Shown here: positions 12,473 to 22,241 of the stretch, in pieces | Numbering within the stretch: position 1 is the first letter of the stretch | Layout: each line of letters opens with the position of its first letter | From: QHXW01 sp963847515 | Lineage (GTDB): Bacteria > Acidobacteriota > Terriglobia > Bryobacterales > Bryobacteraceae | DNA: 64,000 bases | Direction of reading: 5' to 3' | NCBI GenBank assembly: GCA_963847515.1 | Contig: CAWKAA010000007.1 | Location: 868,001-932,000, forward strand | Program-made: the position numbers and the translations under genes | Notes under the pieces: generated by a model | What the model was told of the DNA's origin: nothing | Database searches by the model: none | The model's input: the letters and a program-made list of their open reading frames with translations, nothing else

Positions 12473-13731
12473 GTGACTAGTGTATTCAATAAGAAAATTG
12501 AGATTTGGGCAGCATTTGTTTTGATTCCCGCAGGCCTGGTCGCGGCAGGCTGCAAAGAACAACTTCCGCCGCAGGATCGCCACGACCGCCCGAGGTCCAG
12601 GTAGTCCGGGTCGAGCAACGCGACGTTCCCATCTATCGCGAATGGATCGGCACCCTGGATGGAATGGTCAACGCGGCCATCAGGGCGGAGGTGACCGGGT
12701 ATCTGCTCTCGCAAAAATATGCCGAGGGTTCCTTCGTTCGAAAAGGCCAACTGCTGTTCGAGATCGATCCCCGGCCATTTCAAGCAGCGCTGGATCAGGC
12801 GCAGGGACAGCTCGCTATAGCAAGAGGACAGCTTGCTCAGGCCAAGGCGCAGTTGACGCAGTCACAAGCCCAGCTAGCGCAATCGGTGGCGAACCAAAAA
12901 AGAGCGCAACTGGACGTAGACAAATACGCGCCGCTCGCCAAACAGCAGGCCGTCACGCAGCAGGAACTCGACAACGCGGTGCAGAATAACATCGCCTATA
13001 CAGCCCAGATTGAAGCCTCGAAAGCTGGTGTGGAAACAGCCAAGGCGCAGATTGAGGCGAGCAACGCAGCGGTGGAATCCGCTCAGGCCGCGGTGGAAGC
13101 AGCCAAAGTGAACAACGGCTTCACGCACCTGGCCTCGCCCATCGATGGAATCGTCGGCCAAGCTCAGGTGCAGGTGGGAAATCTGGTCGGTCCAAGCAGT
13201 GGAGTGATTACCGCGGTTTCGACGCTCGATCCGATTAAGGCAAACTTCACGGTCGGGGAACAGGAGTATTTGAGCTTGGCGCGCGGCGCCGGAAACGATC
13301 TGGCGAAGTTGCAGCTCGAGCTGATTCTGGCCGACGGAAGCACCTATCCGCAAAAGGGTAAGTTCTCCTTCGCGGATCGCCAGGTGAATCAGAGCACCGG
13401 CGCGATTCAGTTGACGGGGCTCTTCCCGAATCCCGGAAACAGGCTGCGGCCGGGTCAATACGGCAGGGTCCGCGCAGCCATCGGGACCAGCGCCGGTGCG
13501 CTCATCATTCCGCAGCGGGCTGTGACGGAGCTACAAGGCGCTTATCAGGTCGCCGTCGTGGACAGTTCAAACAAAGTGGGCATTCGGACAGTGAAAGTTG
13601 GCGAAAAGATCGGCACGATGTGGATCGTGGCCGAAGGACTCAAGGCGGGCGAGCGCGTGGTGGCCGAGGGCATCCAGCAGGCTCATGCCGGCACGCAGGT
13701 CAGCCCCAAGGCGTTCGTGGAGGGAAACTGA
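12473..13731 (+). CDS. RND efflux periplasmic adaptor lipoprotein (frameshifted near 12590)
   Basis: Membrane-fusion protein of an HAE1 RND pump. The main frame (about 375 residues) starts with PPEVQVVRVEQRDVPIYREWIGTLDG, then a lipoyl half, a long Gln/Ala-rich coiled-coil hairpin (about residues 70-190), the second lipoyl half (FTHLASPIDGIVG) and the beta-barrel (IKANFTVGEQEYL). The real N-terminus is in another frame: GTG at 12473 after a good AGGAG site encodes a lipoprotein signal ending in LVAAGC, with Cys27 as the lipidation site. Joining the two needs one extra base around the CCC run at 12589-12591. Either a base is missing from the sequence or the gene is broken. It ends one base before the pump gene. 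Function if intact: periplasmic bridge between the pump and the outer-membrane channel. Confidence 0.85.
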
Positions 13732-13732
13732 G

Positions 13733-16700
13733 ATGTCTAAATTCTTCATCCGCCGGCCGATCGTAGCTATGGTCATCGCGATTCTGACGGTGATCGTAGG
13801 GGCCGTCACCATTGCATCCCTGCCGGTAGCCCAATTTCCGAATATCGTACCTCCGGAGATTCAGCTTCAGGCCTCGTTTGTCGGCGCCGATGCGCAGACA
13901 CTGGAGCAATCCGTCGCCACTCCCATCGAACAGCAGATCAACGGCGTGGACAACATGAACTACATGTATTCCTTAAACGCCACGGGCAATTCGCAAACCA
14001 CGCTGGTGGTGGACTTCGATGTCAAATCGGACCCGAATACAGATCTGATTCTGACCCAGTCGCGCGAGAACCTGGCCACCGGGCAGCTACCGCCTGACGT
14101 CAACAGTTTCGGGGTCACCATCAAAAAGTCACCGACCGCTCCGCTCATGCTGGTTTCCTTGTTCTCGCCACGCGGCACTCGCGATGCAAGATTCATGGCC
14201 AACTACGCCTATATCAGCCTCAACGATCCCATCGCGCGCTCCTACGGTGTCGGCCAGACGACGGTTTTCGGCGCGGGCCAATATGCCATGAGGCTTTGGG
14301 TGAAGCCTGACCAGTTGGCCAAGCTGGGCATAGCGGTCACCGATATTGTTAGCGCGGTCCAGGCGCAGAGCACGGTGAATCCCGCCGGTCAGGTTGGCGG
14401 CGAGCCAGCTCCCGGCGACCAGCAATTCACCTATTCCGTTCTTGCCCAAGGCCGCCTTACCTCCCCGGAGCAATTCGGAAACGTCATAGTCCGCGAAACT
14501 CCTGATGGCGGAATCGTTCGCGTGAAAGACGTCGCGCGCATCGAGTTGGGGGCTCAGGACTATAGCATTGTCAGCCGCTTGAATGGTAAGAACGCAGCGA
14601 TTGTCGCCGTCTACCAGTTGCCCGGCTCTAATGCTGTCCAGACGGCCGCGGGCGTCCGGAAGCTGATGTCTCAGATCAGGCAGCGCTTCCCCGACGACAT
14701 GGAATACACCATATCGCTTGACCAGACGGCCGCGGTGACGGAAGGCATGAGGGAGATCGTTCAAACCCTTGTGATTGCCATCCTGCTGGTGATCCTTGTG
14801 ATCTACCTCTTCCTGCAGGACTGGCGCGCTACACTCATCCCATTGCTGGCTGTGCCCGTTTCGCTGGTGGGCACGTTTCTGTTCTTCCCGCTGTTTGGTT
14901 TCTCTATCAATACGCTGTCGATGTTCGGGTTGGTGCTGGCCATCGGCCTAGTTGTGGATGATGCCATCGTCGTCGTCGAAGGTGTACAACGCCACATCGA
15001 GGAAGGTCTCGCGCCAAAGGATGCCGCTCGAAAAGCCATGGAAGAGCTCACCAGTCCCGTCATCGGTATTGCCGTGGTTCTCTCGGCAGTGTTTGTACCC
15101 ACGGCCCTGATCCCGGGTATTACCGGAAGGCTCTATCAACAATTCGCCGTCACCATCGCTATCTCGGTGGTCCTCTCCGCCTTTAACGCTCTCACTCTGA
15201 GCCCTGCGCTCGCCGGACTGCTGCTGCGGCCAAAGAAGGAGAGCAGCGGGCTTCTCCGAAGGTTCTTCGATTGGTTCAATCGAATGTTCGGGCGCGGCAC
15301 CGAGCTCTATGTCCGCCTATGCGGTGGATTTCTTCGGAAGAGTGCCCTCGCCTTGGCGGTCATTGCGGCCTTCGCTATAGGCGCGGGTTTCTTTGGCAGC
15401 CGTCTGCCCTCGAGCTTCCTGCCCGATGAAGACCAGGGCTACCTCTTCGTCAATATGCAACTCCCGAATGCGGCTTCACTGGAGCGAACGGCAGCGGCAT
15501 CGAGACAGGTTGAGAAGATCCTCGCGGCCACGCCCGGCGTCCAGTACACCACGAGCGTTGCCGGTTTCAGCTTGCTCAGTTTTGTCCGGACCACTTACAA
15601 CGCCTTCTATTTCGTCACTCTGAAGCCCTGGAGCGACCGCACAACCAGCGCGGAACAGTTTCAGGAGATCAAAGCGCACCTCAACAAGGAGCTCAGCAGG
15701 CTTTCGCAGGGAACCGTCTTCAGTTTCTCGCCGCCCGCAATCCCTGGGGTCGGCACTTCCGGCGGATTTACGTTCGTGCTTGAGGACCGTGCGGGGCGGG
15801 ACGTGCAGTTCCTGGCAAGCAACCTGGACAAGTTCCTGGCGGCCGCTCGCAAGCGTCCCGAAATTGGCTCGATCAGCACAACCTTTCTGCCGAGCGTGCC
15901 GCAGAAGTTCGTGGATGTCGACCGGGAAAAAGTGCTGAAGCAAGGTGTGGCCGTTAGCGATGTTTACAAAACCATTCAGGCTTTCATGGGAGGGCAGTTC
16001 ATCAACTACTTCAACGATTTCGGCCGTACATGGCAGGTGTACGTGGAGGCGGAAGCGCCCTACCGGTCGAATCTGGAGAACGTGGGGCAGTTCTATGTGC
16101 GCAACAGCAGGGGGGAGATGGCGCCGCTTTCGGCGCTGGTGAATTTCGAGTCGCGTTTCGGACCCGAGTTCACCATGCGCTATAACGAGTACCGCTCGAC
16201 GCAAATCAACGGCAGCGCGGCGCCCGGTTATAGCTCAGACCAGGCCACGGCGGCCCTGGAAGATGTCTTCAAGCAAACCATGCCTAGCGAAATGGGATTT
16301 GACTATATGGGCATGTCCTATCAAGAGCAGAAGGCACGGGAGGGGGTCCCGGCTTCGGTCATCTTCGGGTTCTCGCTGCTATTCGTCTTTCTGGTCCTGG
16401 CGGCTCTCTACGAGAGCTGGTCGTTGCCGTTCAGCGTGCTCCTGGGCACGTCGGGAGCGGTGTTCGGAGCTTTTGGAGTCCTGTGGCTCCGCCGGGCCGT
16501 GGGCAGCGCTTTCTATCCGGCTTATATGGTGCAACTCGAGAACGACGTTTATTCCCAGATCGGCCTGGTGATGCTGATCGGTCTGGCCGCCAAGAACGCG
16601 ATTCTGATTGTCGAGTTTGCCAAGGAACGGTACGAAAGCGGGATACCTCTGGGGGATGCGGCGCTCGAAGCGGCAAGGCTTCGCCTGCGTCCCGTTCTGA

Positions 16701-16933
16701 TGACCTCGTTTGCGTTCATTCTCGGTTGTGTGCCGTTGTGGACGGCGTCCGGCGCGGGCTCGGTGGCGCGGCAAATCATGGGCACGATCGTAATCGGCGG
16801 CATGCTGCTAGCGAGCAGCGTTGACATCCTCATCGTTCCGGCAATCTTCTATCTGGTCGAGAAGATCTCCGGCGCCGCACGGGCGCCAGGAGATGCGCCT
16901 GAGATGCTTCCCTCACCCGGGGTAGGAGACTGA
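13733..16933 (+). CDS. RND multidrug efflux permease, HAE1 family
   Basis: A 1066-residue inner-membrane proton-driven efflux pump (AcrB/MexB type). I chose the ATG at 13733 (MSKFFIRRPIVAMVIAIL), one base after the adaptor stop, because it gives the canonical N-terminus with TM1; an in-frame upstream extension would lie inside the adaptor gene. TM4 contains the proton-relay pair in GLVVDDAIVVVEG. The two large periplasmic loops, the LPSSFLPDEDQGYLFV segment opening the second half and the GLAAKNAILIVEFAKE motif near TM10 are all present. The gene is second in an adaptor-pump-channel operon. Substrates are probably hydrophobic drugs or toxic metabolites but cannot be read from sequence. No local TetR-type repressor is seen; the nearest regulator is the divergent sigma-54 activator. 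Confidence 0.96.
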   Translation: MSKFFIRRPIVAMVIAILTVIVGAVTIASLPVAQFPNIVPPEIQLQASFVGADAQTLEQSVATPIEQQINGVDNMNYMYSLNATGNSQTTLVVDFDVKSDPNTDLILTQSRENLATGQLPPDVNSFGVTIKKSPTAPLMLVSLFSPRGTRDARFMANYAYISLNDPIARSYGVGQTTVFGAGQYAMRLWVKPDQLAKLGIAVTDIVSAVQAQSTVNPAGQVGGEPAPGDQQFTYSVLAQGRLTSPEQFGNVIVRETPDGGIVRVKDVARIELGAQDYSIVSRLNGKNAAIVAVYQLPGSNAVQTAAGVRKLMSQIRQRFPDDMEYTISLDQTAAVTEGMREIVQTLVIAILLVILVIYLFLQDWRATLIPLLAVPVSLVGTFLFFPLFGFSINTLSMFGLVLAIGLVVDDAIVVVEGVQRHIEEGLAPKDAARKAMEELTSPVIGIAVVLSAVFVPTALIPGITGRLYQQFAVTIAISVVLSAFNALTLSPALAGLLLRPKKESSGLLRRFFDWFNRMFGRGTELYVRLCGGFLRKSALALAVIAAFAIGAGFFGSRLPSSFLPDEDQGYLFVNMQLPNAASLERTAAASRQVEKILAATPGVQYTTSVAGFSLLSFVRTTYNAFYFVTLKPWSDRTTSAEQFQEIKAHLNKELSRLSQGTVFSFSPPAIPGVGTSGGFTFVLEDRAGRDVQFLASNLDKFLAAARKRPEIGSISTTFLPSVPQKFVDVDREKVLKQGVAVSDVYKTIQAFMGGQFINYFNDFGRTWQVYVEAEAPYRSNLENVGQFYVRNSRGEMAPLSALVNFESRFGPEFTMRYNEYRSTQINGSAAPGYSSDQATAALEDVFKQTMPSEMGFDYMGMSYQEQKAREGVPASVIFGFSLLFVFLVLAALYESWSLPFSVLLGTSGAVFGAFGVLWLRRAVGSAFYPAYMVQLENDVYSQIGLVMLIGLAAKNAILIVEFAKERYESGIPLGDAALEAARLRLRPVLMTSFAFILGCVPLWTASGAGSVARQIMGTIVIGGMLLASSVDILIVPAIFYLVEKISGAARAPGDAPEMLPSPGVGD

Positions 16934-16934
16934 A

Positions 16935-18347
16935 ATGAACTGTCGAGTGATGGCCATTTTGCTTGCCGCGGGTTGGATGACTGCTTGCACGGTCGGACCG
17001 AATTATCACCGCCCGGCCGTGCAGGTGCCACAAACTTTCCGCGCTCCGGACCCACTGCCGGCCCCGCAGGCGGAGTCTTTCGCGGACCTAAAGTGGTGGG
17101 AGGTTTTTAGAGATGAGGATTTACAACAGTTGGTCAGGATAGCTCTCGAGCAGAATTACGATCTCCGTGAGGCGGTCGCCCGAGTGGAGGCGGCCCGGGC
17201 AAATCTGGGGATCACGCGATCCGATCAATTCCCGCAAGTGGGCGTGAGCGGAGATGTACAGTTCACGCGGCTTTCCAGGGATGGTTCGTTGCCCCTGCCC
17301 CGCTCGTTTGTGCCATCGCAGAATCGCAATTGGGGCGAGGCATCACTCAATCTGCTGTCATTCGAGATAGACCTGTGGGGACGCTTACGCCGGGCGACCG
17401 AAGCGGCACGCGCGAATCTCTTGAGTGCGGACGAAAATCGCAAAGCGGTCGTCACCACGCTGGTAAGCGATGTCGCAACTGCGTACTTCACGGTACGCGA
17501 GCTGGATTACGAACTGGAAATCTCAAAGCGGACACTCGATACCAGACGGACCTCGCTGCAGCTCGTGCAAGCGCGTCAGGGCGGGGGTGTGGCGACACTG
17601 CTGGATTTGCGCCAGACCGAGCAACTTGTGTATACCGCCGCCGAAACCATCCCCACACTTCAGCAGCAGATCGAGCAGACCGAGAACCAAATCAGCTTGC
17701 TGCTTGGAAGGAATCCAGGTGAGGTGATGCGCCAGGGTCAGTTCAACGAGGACCTGTTCCCACCAGAGGTGCCAACCGGCTTGCCATCTGCTTTACTCGA
17801 GCGGCGGCCCGATATACGCGCTGCAGAGCAGAACCTTATCGCGGCGAACGCTCAAATTGGAGTCGCCAGAGCCGCATACTTCCCACAGTTAAGCCTGAGC
17901 GGACTTCTCGGTGGTCAGAGCACGCAATTATCAAGCCTGTTCAGCGGTCCGCACAGCGCGTGGAGCTTTGTGCCGCAGATCACGCAGCCGATATTCACGG
18001 CCGGACGCCTGCGATCGAACGTCAGATTCGCGCAAGCCCAGAGAGACAGCGCGCTCGTTCAATATCAGAAGACGATCCAGACCGCGTTTACAGAAGTGTC
18101 GAACGCCCTGATTGCTCACCAAAGGGTGAGAGAGAGCCGAGTTCCGCAGGAGGCGCTGGTCGCCGCTCTTGAAGATCGGAAACGCCTGGCGTATACACGA
18201 TATGCTGGTGGTGTGGATACCCAGCTCAATGCGCTCGACGCCGATCGCGATCTGCTCCAGGCGGAACTGGATCTCCGGCAAATTAGGTTGAACGAACTGC
18301 TGAGCGTAGTCCAGTTATACAAGGCGCTCGGCGGTGGTTGGCAGTAA
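16935..18347 (+). CDS. RND efflux outer-membrane lipoprotein, NodT/OprM family
   Basis: 470 residues. Outer-membrane channel of the tripartite pump, beginning 1 base after the pump stop. The signal sequence MNCRVMAILLAAGWMTAC ends with a lipidation Cys at residue 18, followed by VGPNYHRPAV, which is typical of the family. Two OEP repeats are visible, each with long helical hairpins (DLREAVARVEAARANLG near residue 77; DIRAAEQNLIAANAQIG near residue 292). The tail ends in the usual LYKALGGGWQ. The protein should form a trimeric periplasm-to-outside conduit docking on the adaptor at 12473. It is intact, in contrast to the frameshifted adaptor. Confidence 0.95.
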   Translation: MNCRVMAILLAAGWMTACTVGPNYHRPAVQVPQTFRAPDPLPAPQAESFADLKWWEVFRDEDLQQLVRIALEQNYDLREAVARVEAARANLGITRSDQFPQVGVSGDVQFTRLSRDGSLPLPRSFVPSQNRNWGEASLNLLSFEIDLWGRLRRATEAARANLLSADENRKAVVTTLVSDVATAYFTVRELDYELEISKRTLDTRRTSLQLVQARQGGGVATLLDLRQTEQLVYTAAETIPTLQQQIEQTENQISLLLGRNPGEVMRQGQFNEDLFPPEVPTGLPSALLERRPDIRAAEQNLIAANAQIGVARAAYFPQLSLSGLLGGQSTQLSSLFSGPHSAWSFVPQITQPIFTAGRLRSNVRFAQAQRDSALVQYQKTIQTAFTEVSNALIAHQRVRESRVPQEALVAALEDRKRLAYTRYAGGVDTQLNALDADRDLLQAELDLRQIRLNELLSVVQLYKALGGGWQ

Positions 18348-18420
18348 TTCTACGAAGCCCCGTTTAGACATCGTGCCGACGCTAGTAAGCTGGCATCTGA
18401 CATCAGGAAGGCACGCCTTC

Positions 18421-18441
18421 GCCAAACTTCATTGGCAACTG
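18421..18441. promoter_or_regulatory. Candidate shared upstream activator element (copy 1)
   Basis: A 21-base element that begins GCCAAACTTCA and ends GGCAACTG. A very similar sequence sits at 27629-27650 upstream of the outer-membrane barrel gene, and looser relatives (GCCA..TTGGCA..TG) occur at 23054-23072 and 25461-25479. All lie in intergenic regions of the island bounded by the two sigma-54 activators. This copy is about 165 bases upstream of the LolA-like gene. A role as a binding site for those activators is inference. Confidence 0.35.
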
Positions 18442-18606
18442 TCTTTCTCAGAACAAAGGCCACACGAGTGCATAGTCAAGAGCAAGCCCCTTAGTTGTGT
18501 GTAATCGCTATTAGTAAGGGTTGGCCGATTTGCACATCAGGGTAAACTTGTTTAATATCGTTCGCCACGGTCCCGATGTCAGAGGGGTTGCGAGCGAAGG
18601 CGTGTG

Positions 18607-19341
18607 ATGGCTTGGACGACGGCGAAGCGACACCGCCCCATTGTTCTTCTTGCTCTGGTGGCAACGGCATGGGTGTTTCCTTACCCGTTAAACGCACAGG
18701 AATTAGAAGCAAGTCTGCCGAATCTGGACTTGATTCTAGATTCTTTGGAGCGGACCGAGATGCAGAACCCTGCCCTATCCCGGCCATACGGAGTGACGCG
18801 GCAGTATAAGGTATTCCGGGGTGACGATACAAAACCTTCTTCGGAAGTAACCGCTCAAATCAGCTTCACTCCCCCTGACGTCAAAACATTCAAAATCACC
18901 GAAGAGCAGGGTAACCCGAGAGGTACAAAGATCGCAAGCGCTCTTTTGGAACAGGAAATAGCTTCTGCCAAGGAAGGACAAAAGGGCGCCATCAGCCGAG
19001 CCAATTATAACTTCGTCTTCCTACGCGAGCACAACTTTGGAGCGGTTCCAGAGTACGTGCTGCATATCATTCCAAAGCGTAGGGAAAAGGGCCTGCTCCT
19101 TGGCGACATCTGGGTGGATGCCAAGACATACCACATCCGGCAGATTGTTGGAGTCCCGCTCAAGAGTCCCTCCTTCTGGATCAAGAACATCAACATCACC
19201 GTCCAATTCGCGGACGTGAACGGCATGTGGATATTCGTTTCTGTGGACGCCATCGCAACCGTCCGGTTTTTGGGCATTTTTACTCTTACGAGTCGTGACT
19301 TGACGCCGCCAATCGGTACTTTAAGCGCGCCTAGCCACTGA
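18607..19341 (+). CDS. Secreted LolA/RseB-like protein (paralogue 1)
   Basis: About 244 residues. The signal peptide spans roughly residues 10-30 (IVLLALVATAWVFPYPLNAQ). The mature part has the features of LolA-fold outer-membrane lipoprotein-sorting-like proteins: a concave beta-sheet with NYNFVFLREHNFGAVPEYVLHIIPKRREKGLLLGDIWVDAKTYHIRQIVG, in which the K-x-x-x-GLL-x-G-x-I-W-V-D segment aligns with KRLGLFKGELWLDA of the 20551-21279 protein and KREGLIKGELWLDG of the 26454-27425 protein. Three members within 9 kb is striking. The ATG at 18607 follows GAAGG at a suitable distance. The fold call rests on motif pattern, not on a search. It could bind lipid or lipoprotein ligands in the periplasm. 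Confidence 0.6.
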   Translation: MAWTTAKRHRPIVLLALVATAWVFPYPLNAQELEASLPNLDLILDSLERTEMQNPALSRPYGVTRQYKVFRGDDTKPSSEVTAQISFTPPDVKTFKITEEQGNPRGTKIASALLEQEIASAKEGQKGAISRANYNFVFLREHNFGAVPEYVLHIIPKRREKGLLLGDIWVDAKTYHIRQIVGVPLKSPSFWIKNINITVQFADVNGMWIFVSVDAIATVRFLGIFTLTSRDLTPPIGTLSAPSH

Positions 19342-19438
19342 TAATCTGCGGGGGCGCGGCAGCTTCGTGATGGCTGTTAGGTTTGCCATTGGAATGCCGC
19401 GTGCTTTGAGGAATACCGGTTAAGAACAGGAACGTTCA

Positions 19439-20497
19439 ATGCCCATGGCAGCTATGCAAGAAAGACCCGTACCCCCCTTCTCAGTCTTGGACCTTGCACA
19501 CGTCGCCGAAGGAGCAACACCGGCGGATGCGCTGCACAATTCTCTTGATCTGGCGCAGCACGCCGAGAAATGGGGCTATAAGCGCTTTTGGCTCGCCGAG
19601 CACCACAACGTGGTAGGCATCGCGAGCGCCGCGACCGCGATCGTTATCGGCTATGTGGCCGCCGGAACACTAACGATACGCGTGGGCGCAGGCGGAATCA
19701 TGCTGCCCAACCATGCGCCGCTTATCGTCGCGGAACAGTTCGGCACTCTGGAGGCGCTTTATCCCGGCCGTATCGACCTTGGTCTCGGCCGCGCGCCGGG
19801 CACCGACCAACTAACGGTTCGCGCCCTGCGTCGGCACCCGTCGAGCGCCGAGACCTTCCCGCGGGATGTACTCGAACTGCAGGCCTTCCTCGGTGACCTC
19901 CAGCCCGGACAGGCGGTGCAGGCCGTACCGGGAACCGGTTCGCACGTCCCGCTATGGATCCTCGGGTCGAGTCTGTTCGGGGCACAGCTTGCCGCCAGGC
20001 TGGGCCTTCCTTTTGCATTCGCGTCCCACTTTGCGCCCGACGCCCTCCCGCTGGCGCTGCAGGTCTATCGGGCCGAGTTCCGGCCCTCTGAGCATTTGCA
20101 ACGGCCGTACGCAATGGCAGGTGTAAACGTGATTGCGGCAGAAGGCGACGAGGCGCGCCGCCTCTTCACGTCGATCCAGCAGGCGATCACCGATGTGGTC
20201 CGTGGTACGCGGGACCGGCTCCCGCCGCCGATCGACGATATCGAGACGTACTGGTCGCCATTCGAGAAGAACCAGGTCTCGAAAATGCTGAGCCGGTCCT
20301 TCGTAGGATCACCGGAAACTGTCCGGCACGGCCTTGAGGAATTCATCGAGGAAACGAGCGCGGATGAACTGATCATCGCTTCAGCCATTTACGATCATGC
20401 AGCACGGCTGCGCTCCTATGAAATCCTAGCGGACGTTCACAAGGCGCTTGGACGCGAGCGCAGCAGTGGCACCGCAGGGATGGCCCGGAGGGAGTAG
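19439..20497 (+). CDS. LLM class flavin-dependent oxidoreductase (luciferase-like)
   Basis: A 352-residue cytosolic FMN-dependent monooxygenase of the bacterial-luciferase superfamily, MsnO8-like subgroup. Signature elements are FSVLDLAHVAEG at the N-terminus, GYKRFWLAEHHNVVGIASAA (the LAEHH flavin/substrate segment), the barrel strand IRVGAGGIMLPNHAPLIVAEQFGTLEALYPGRIDLGLGRAPGTD, and SFVGSPETVRHGLEEF near the C-terminus. Length is normal. The ATG at 19439 was chosen for the AGGAACG sequence upstream; two further Met codons follow at residues 3 and 6. It stands alone between two LolA-like genes, with no partner flavin reductase nearby. The substrate is unknown. Confidence 0.9.
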   Translation: MPMAAMQERPVPPFSVLDLAHVAEGATPADALHNSLDLAQHAEKWGYKRFWLAEHHNVVGIASAATAIVIGYVAAGTLTIRVGAGGIMLPNHAPLIVAEQFGTLEALYPGRIDLGLGRAPGTDQLTVRALRRHPSSAETFPRDVLELQAFLGDLQPGQAVQAVPGTGSHVPLWILGSSLFGAQLAARLGLPFAFASHFAPDALPLALQVYRAEFRPSEHLQRPYAMAGVNVIAAEGDEARRLFTSIQQAITDVVRGTRDRLPPPIDDIETYWSPFEKNQVSKMLSRSFVGSPETVRHGLEEFIEETSADELIIASAIYDHAARLRSYEILADVHKALGRERSSGTAGMARRE

Positions 20498-20550
20498 ACA
20501 TGAAGATCCTGTCTATTTATATTCGGATCTCGTTTCACGGATGAATCGTT

Positions 20551-21279
20551 TCACTGCCCAACGTTAGGGATTGCGCGGCTGCCGGAACCGCAACCAGCGG
20601 TGGCCGCTGCTGACTGACCGTCCACGGGATGCAGCCATACAGCCATCTCAACTTTGCCTGCTATTCGCGTGTCTACGTTGAGCAGCAACCGGAGAGGCTG
20701 CGAACAATTGCCAATACGTTGATAATCCTGTACCAAGCGAAAGTTGCGGACAAAAATCGACGGCGATTTGACGAAATCGCCCCACAACCGCAAGGGAGCG
20801 GCCGTGATCGCATCGAGCCACAACTCGCCCTTGAAAAGCCCTAGGCGTTTCCGCATCGGCTTGAGGCGGAACACGTATGCGATGCGTCCGTTATACTCTG
20901 AAGTCCGATCATAAAGGAATGAATAGTTCTGGCGTGTTACATCGGTTTCAGCGACTCGTCCAGCCGGCTTCGCGTCGTTTGCCAGAAAGCGCGCGATCAC
21001 GGCGGTCTTAATGAGACTGTCTCCCGTGAATCGGAGACCACGATACACAGTCTGCCCCGTTTGGGAAACCACTTTCAGCCCGCTCATGCTGCCCTGTTTC
21101 TTAAGCTTTGGCAGTGAGGCGTCGATTTGGACGGCAAACACCCAATCCGAACATCCAGGTTGTGGGTCGCGGGATGCTGTCAGATACCGATCTATCGCCT
21201 CGTCTGGCGTCAAAGATTGACCCGAGCAGAATCCCGCAAACAGCAGCAGCAGTGCGATTTTCCGGAACATATCGCTCAT
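20551..21279 (-). CDS. Secreted LolA/RseB-like protein (paralogue 2)
   Basis: 242 residues from the ATG at 21279, which follows GGAG by 8 bases and gives a strong signal peptide (MFRKIALLLLFAGFCSG). The mature protein shares VQIDASLPKLKKQG and KRLGLFKGELWLDAITAAPLRLWGDFVKSPSIFVR with the transmembrane paralogue at 26454-27425 (VEIDASLPKLGKQG, GELWLDG, KKPSIFVK), so homology between them is clear. A ten-residue DEAIDRYLTA segment opens the mature domain. It probably works in the periplasm. It is transcribed opposite to most of the island. No catalytic motif is visible, as expected for a binding or carrier fold. Confidence 0.65.
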   Translation of the reverse strand: MSDMFRKIALLLLFAGFCSGQSLTPDEAIDRYLTASRDPQPGCSDWVFAVQIDASLPKLKKQGSMSGLKVVSQTGQTVYRGLRFTGDSLIKTAVIARFLANDAKPAGRVAETDVTRQNYSFLYDRTSEYNGRIAYVFRLKPMRKRLGLFKGELWLDAITAAPLRLWGDFVKSPSIFVRNFRLVQDYQRIGNCSQPLRLLLNVDTRIAGKVEMAVWLHPVDGQSAAATAGCGSGSRAIPNVGQ

Positions 21280-21346
21280 GGCTATCGCTCCGCGGCGAGG
21301 TGTCGACTCCAATGCCGTTCGGCGGGCGTTCTCCGCTATTACTCAT

Positions 21347-21430
21347 TCACCGCCAGGGAAAAGGCCGCTCGACCATGGATAACAGCAGACAGAATCCAAC
21401 GAGTATTCCCAGGCACCATACAAGCCTCAT
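21347..21430 (-). CDS. Possible single-TM micropeptide upstream of LolA-like gene
   Basis: A 27-residue reading frame starting MRLVWCLGILVGFCLLLSMV with a hydrophobic core of about 18 residues and a basic, proline-containing tail. A GCAGGT sequence sits about 7 bases before the ATG. It lies 67 bases upstream of the LolA-like gene on the same strand. A comparable one-TM micropeptide follows the third LolA-like gene at 27426, which makes a real small membrane protein possible, but a chance hydrophobic frame cannot be excluded. Confidence 0.3.
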   Translation of the reverse strand: MRLVWCLGILVGFCLLLSMVERPFPWR

Positions 21431-21788
21431 GTCGATACCTGCAGGTGATGGATGCACGCCAGTTTCCAAGAGGAACTCTGGGAATGCGGTGCTACCGTGC
21501 TGGCCGTCTGGCATCTGATTAAGCAAATGCCGAAAGGCTGGCATCGATCGGTCTTGTCGCGTCGTTGCCCGGTGAAGCAGAAAATCATTCTCCGCACTTT
21601 GGAATGAATGGAGGCCGGCGTGCAAGTTGAGACCGCGAGATGATCCGGGTGGCGGAATCACAACAGGCGGGACGCACGATCAACATCGTCCGGGGGCAAT
21701 TTCTCTCGGTACCCCGGGGCCAGTTTTTCCAACCTGCACTCGGCGCCAGTGGCGAGGGAACACTCCCGAAGTTTGCAGGTACTCACGG

Positions 21789-22241
21789 ATGAGGCTTTCA
21801 GGGACCGAGGAAACGGCTTTTGCCTTACTTGCTCAAGAGGTGTTCGCCTTGGATACGTCGATTCAATGGTTCACGCTGGAGAACATCGGCCGGGGATCAT
21901 ACAGTGCCCGGCGCGACGCAGAGACTGGCACAGTGTTTGCGATGGCGGCAACACGTGATACTGAGCTTGTTGACCCGCTCGTCCTGATGCTCGCAGAGGA
22001 CCGCGATGGCTTGCAAAGCCGCGAGAAAAGCAGAAATCGTCATCGCTTGTTGTTTGTAGTGCTGGCCTACGCAGACGTCGTTGAAATCGTGGCTCGGTTC
22101 GGACAATACGGTCACGCCGGTGTGGCGGTTAATCGCCACGCTGATGTGTATACGTTGGGAAAGAGGCTCATCGAGCTTCTTGACCGCAGAACAGAAGAAA
22201 CCTGGTCGCCGGTACACGCACATGAGAATGTTGCAACATGA
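21789..22241 (+). CDS. Conserved-looking hypothetical protein, possibly Roadblock-like
   Basis: About 150 residues from the ATG at 21789; a longer in-frame form from 21627 has an unconvincing Pro/Arg-rich N-terminus. Visible features are ALLAQEVFALDTSIQWFTLENIGR, a short ETGTVFAMA strand, DTELVDPLVLMLAEDRDG, and LLFVVLAYADVVEIVARFGQYGHAGVAVN before a terminal helix LGKRLIELLD. The alternation of helices and hydrophobic strands resembles Roadblock/LC7 small signalling proteins, but only weakly. Its last 20 bases overlap the start of the STAS gene at 22222, which suggests translational coupling and a shared function. No signal peptide is seen, so it should be cytosolic. Confidence 0.5.
   Translation: MRLSGTEETAFALLAQEVFALDTSIQWFTLENIGRGSYSARRDAETGTVFAMAATRDTELVDPLVLMLAEDRDGLQSREKSRNRHRLLFVVLAYADVVEIVARFGQYGHAGVAVNRHADVYTLGKRLIELLDRRTEETWSPVHAHENVAT

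Noticed and set aside
18510..18530. Possible sigma-54 promoter TTGGCCGATTTGCAC
   Set aside because: GG and GC are 9 bases apart instead of 12, so the register is wrong.
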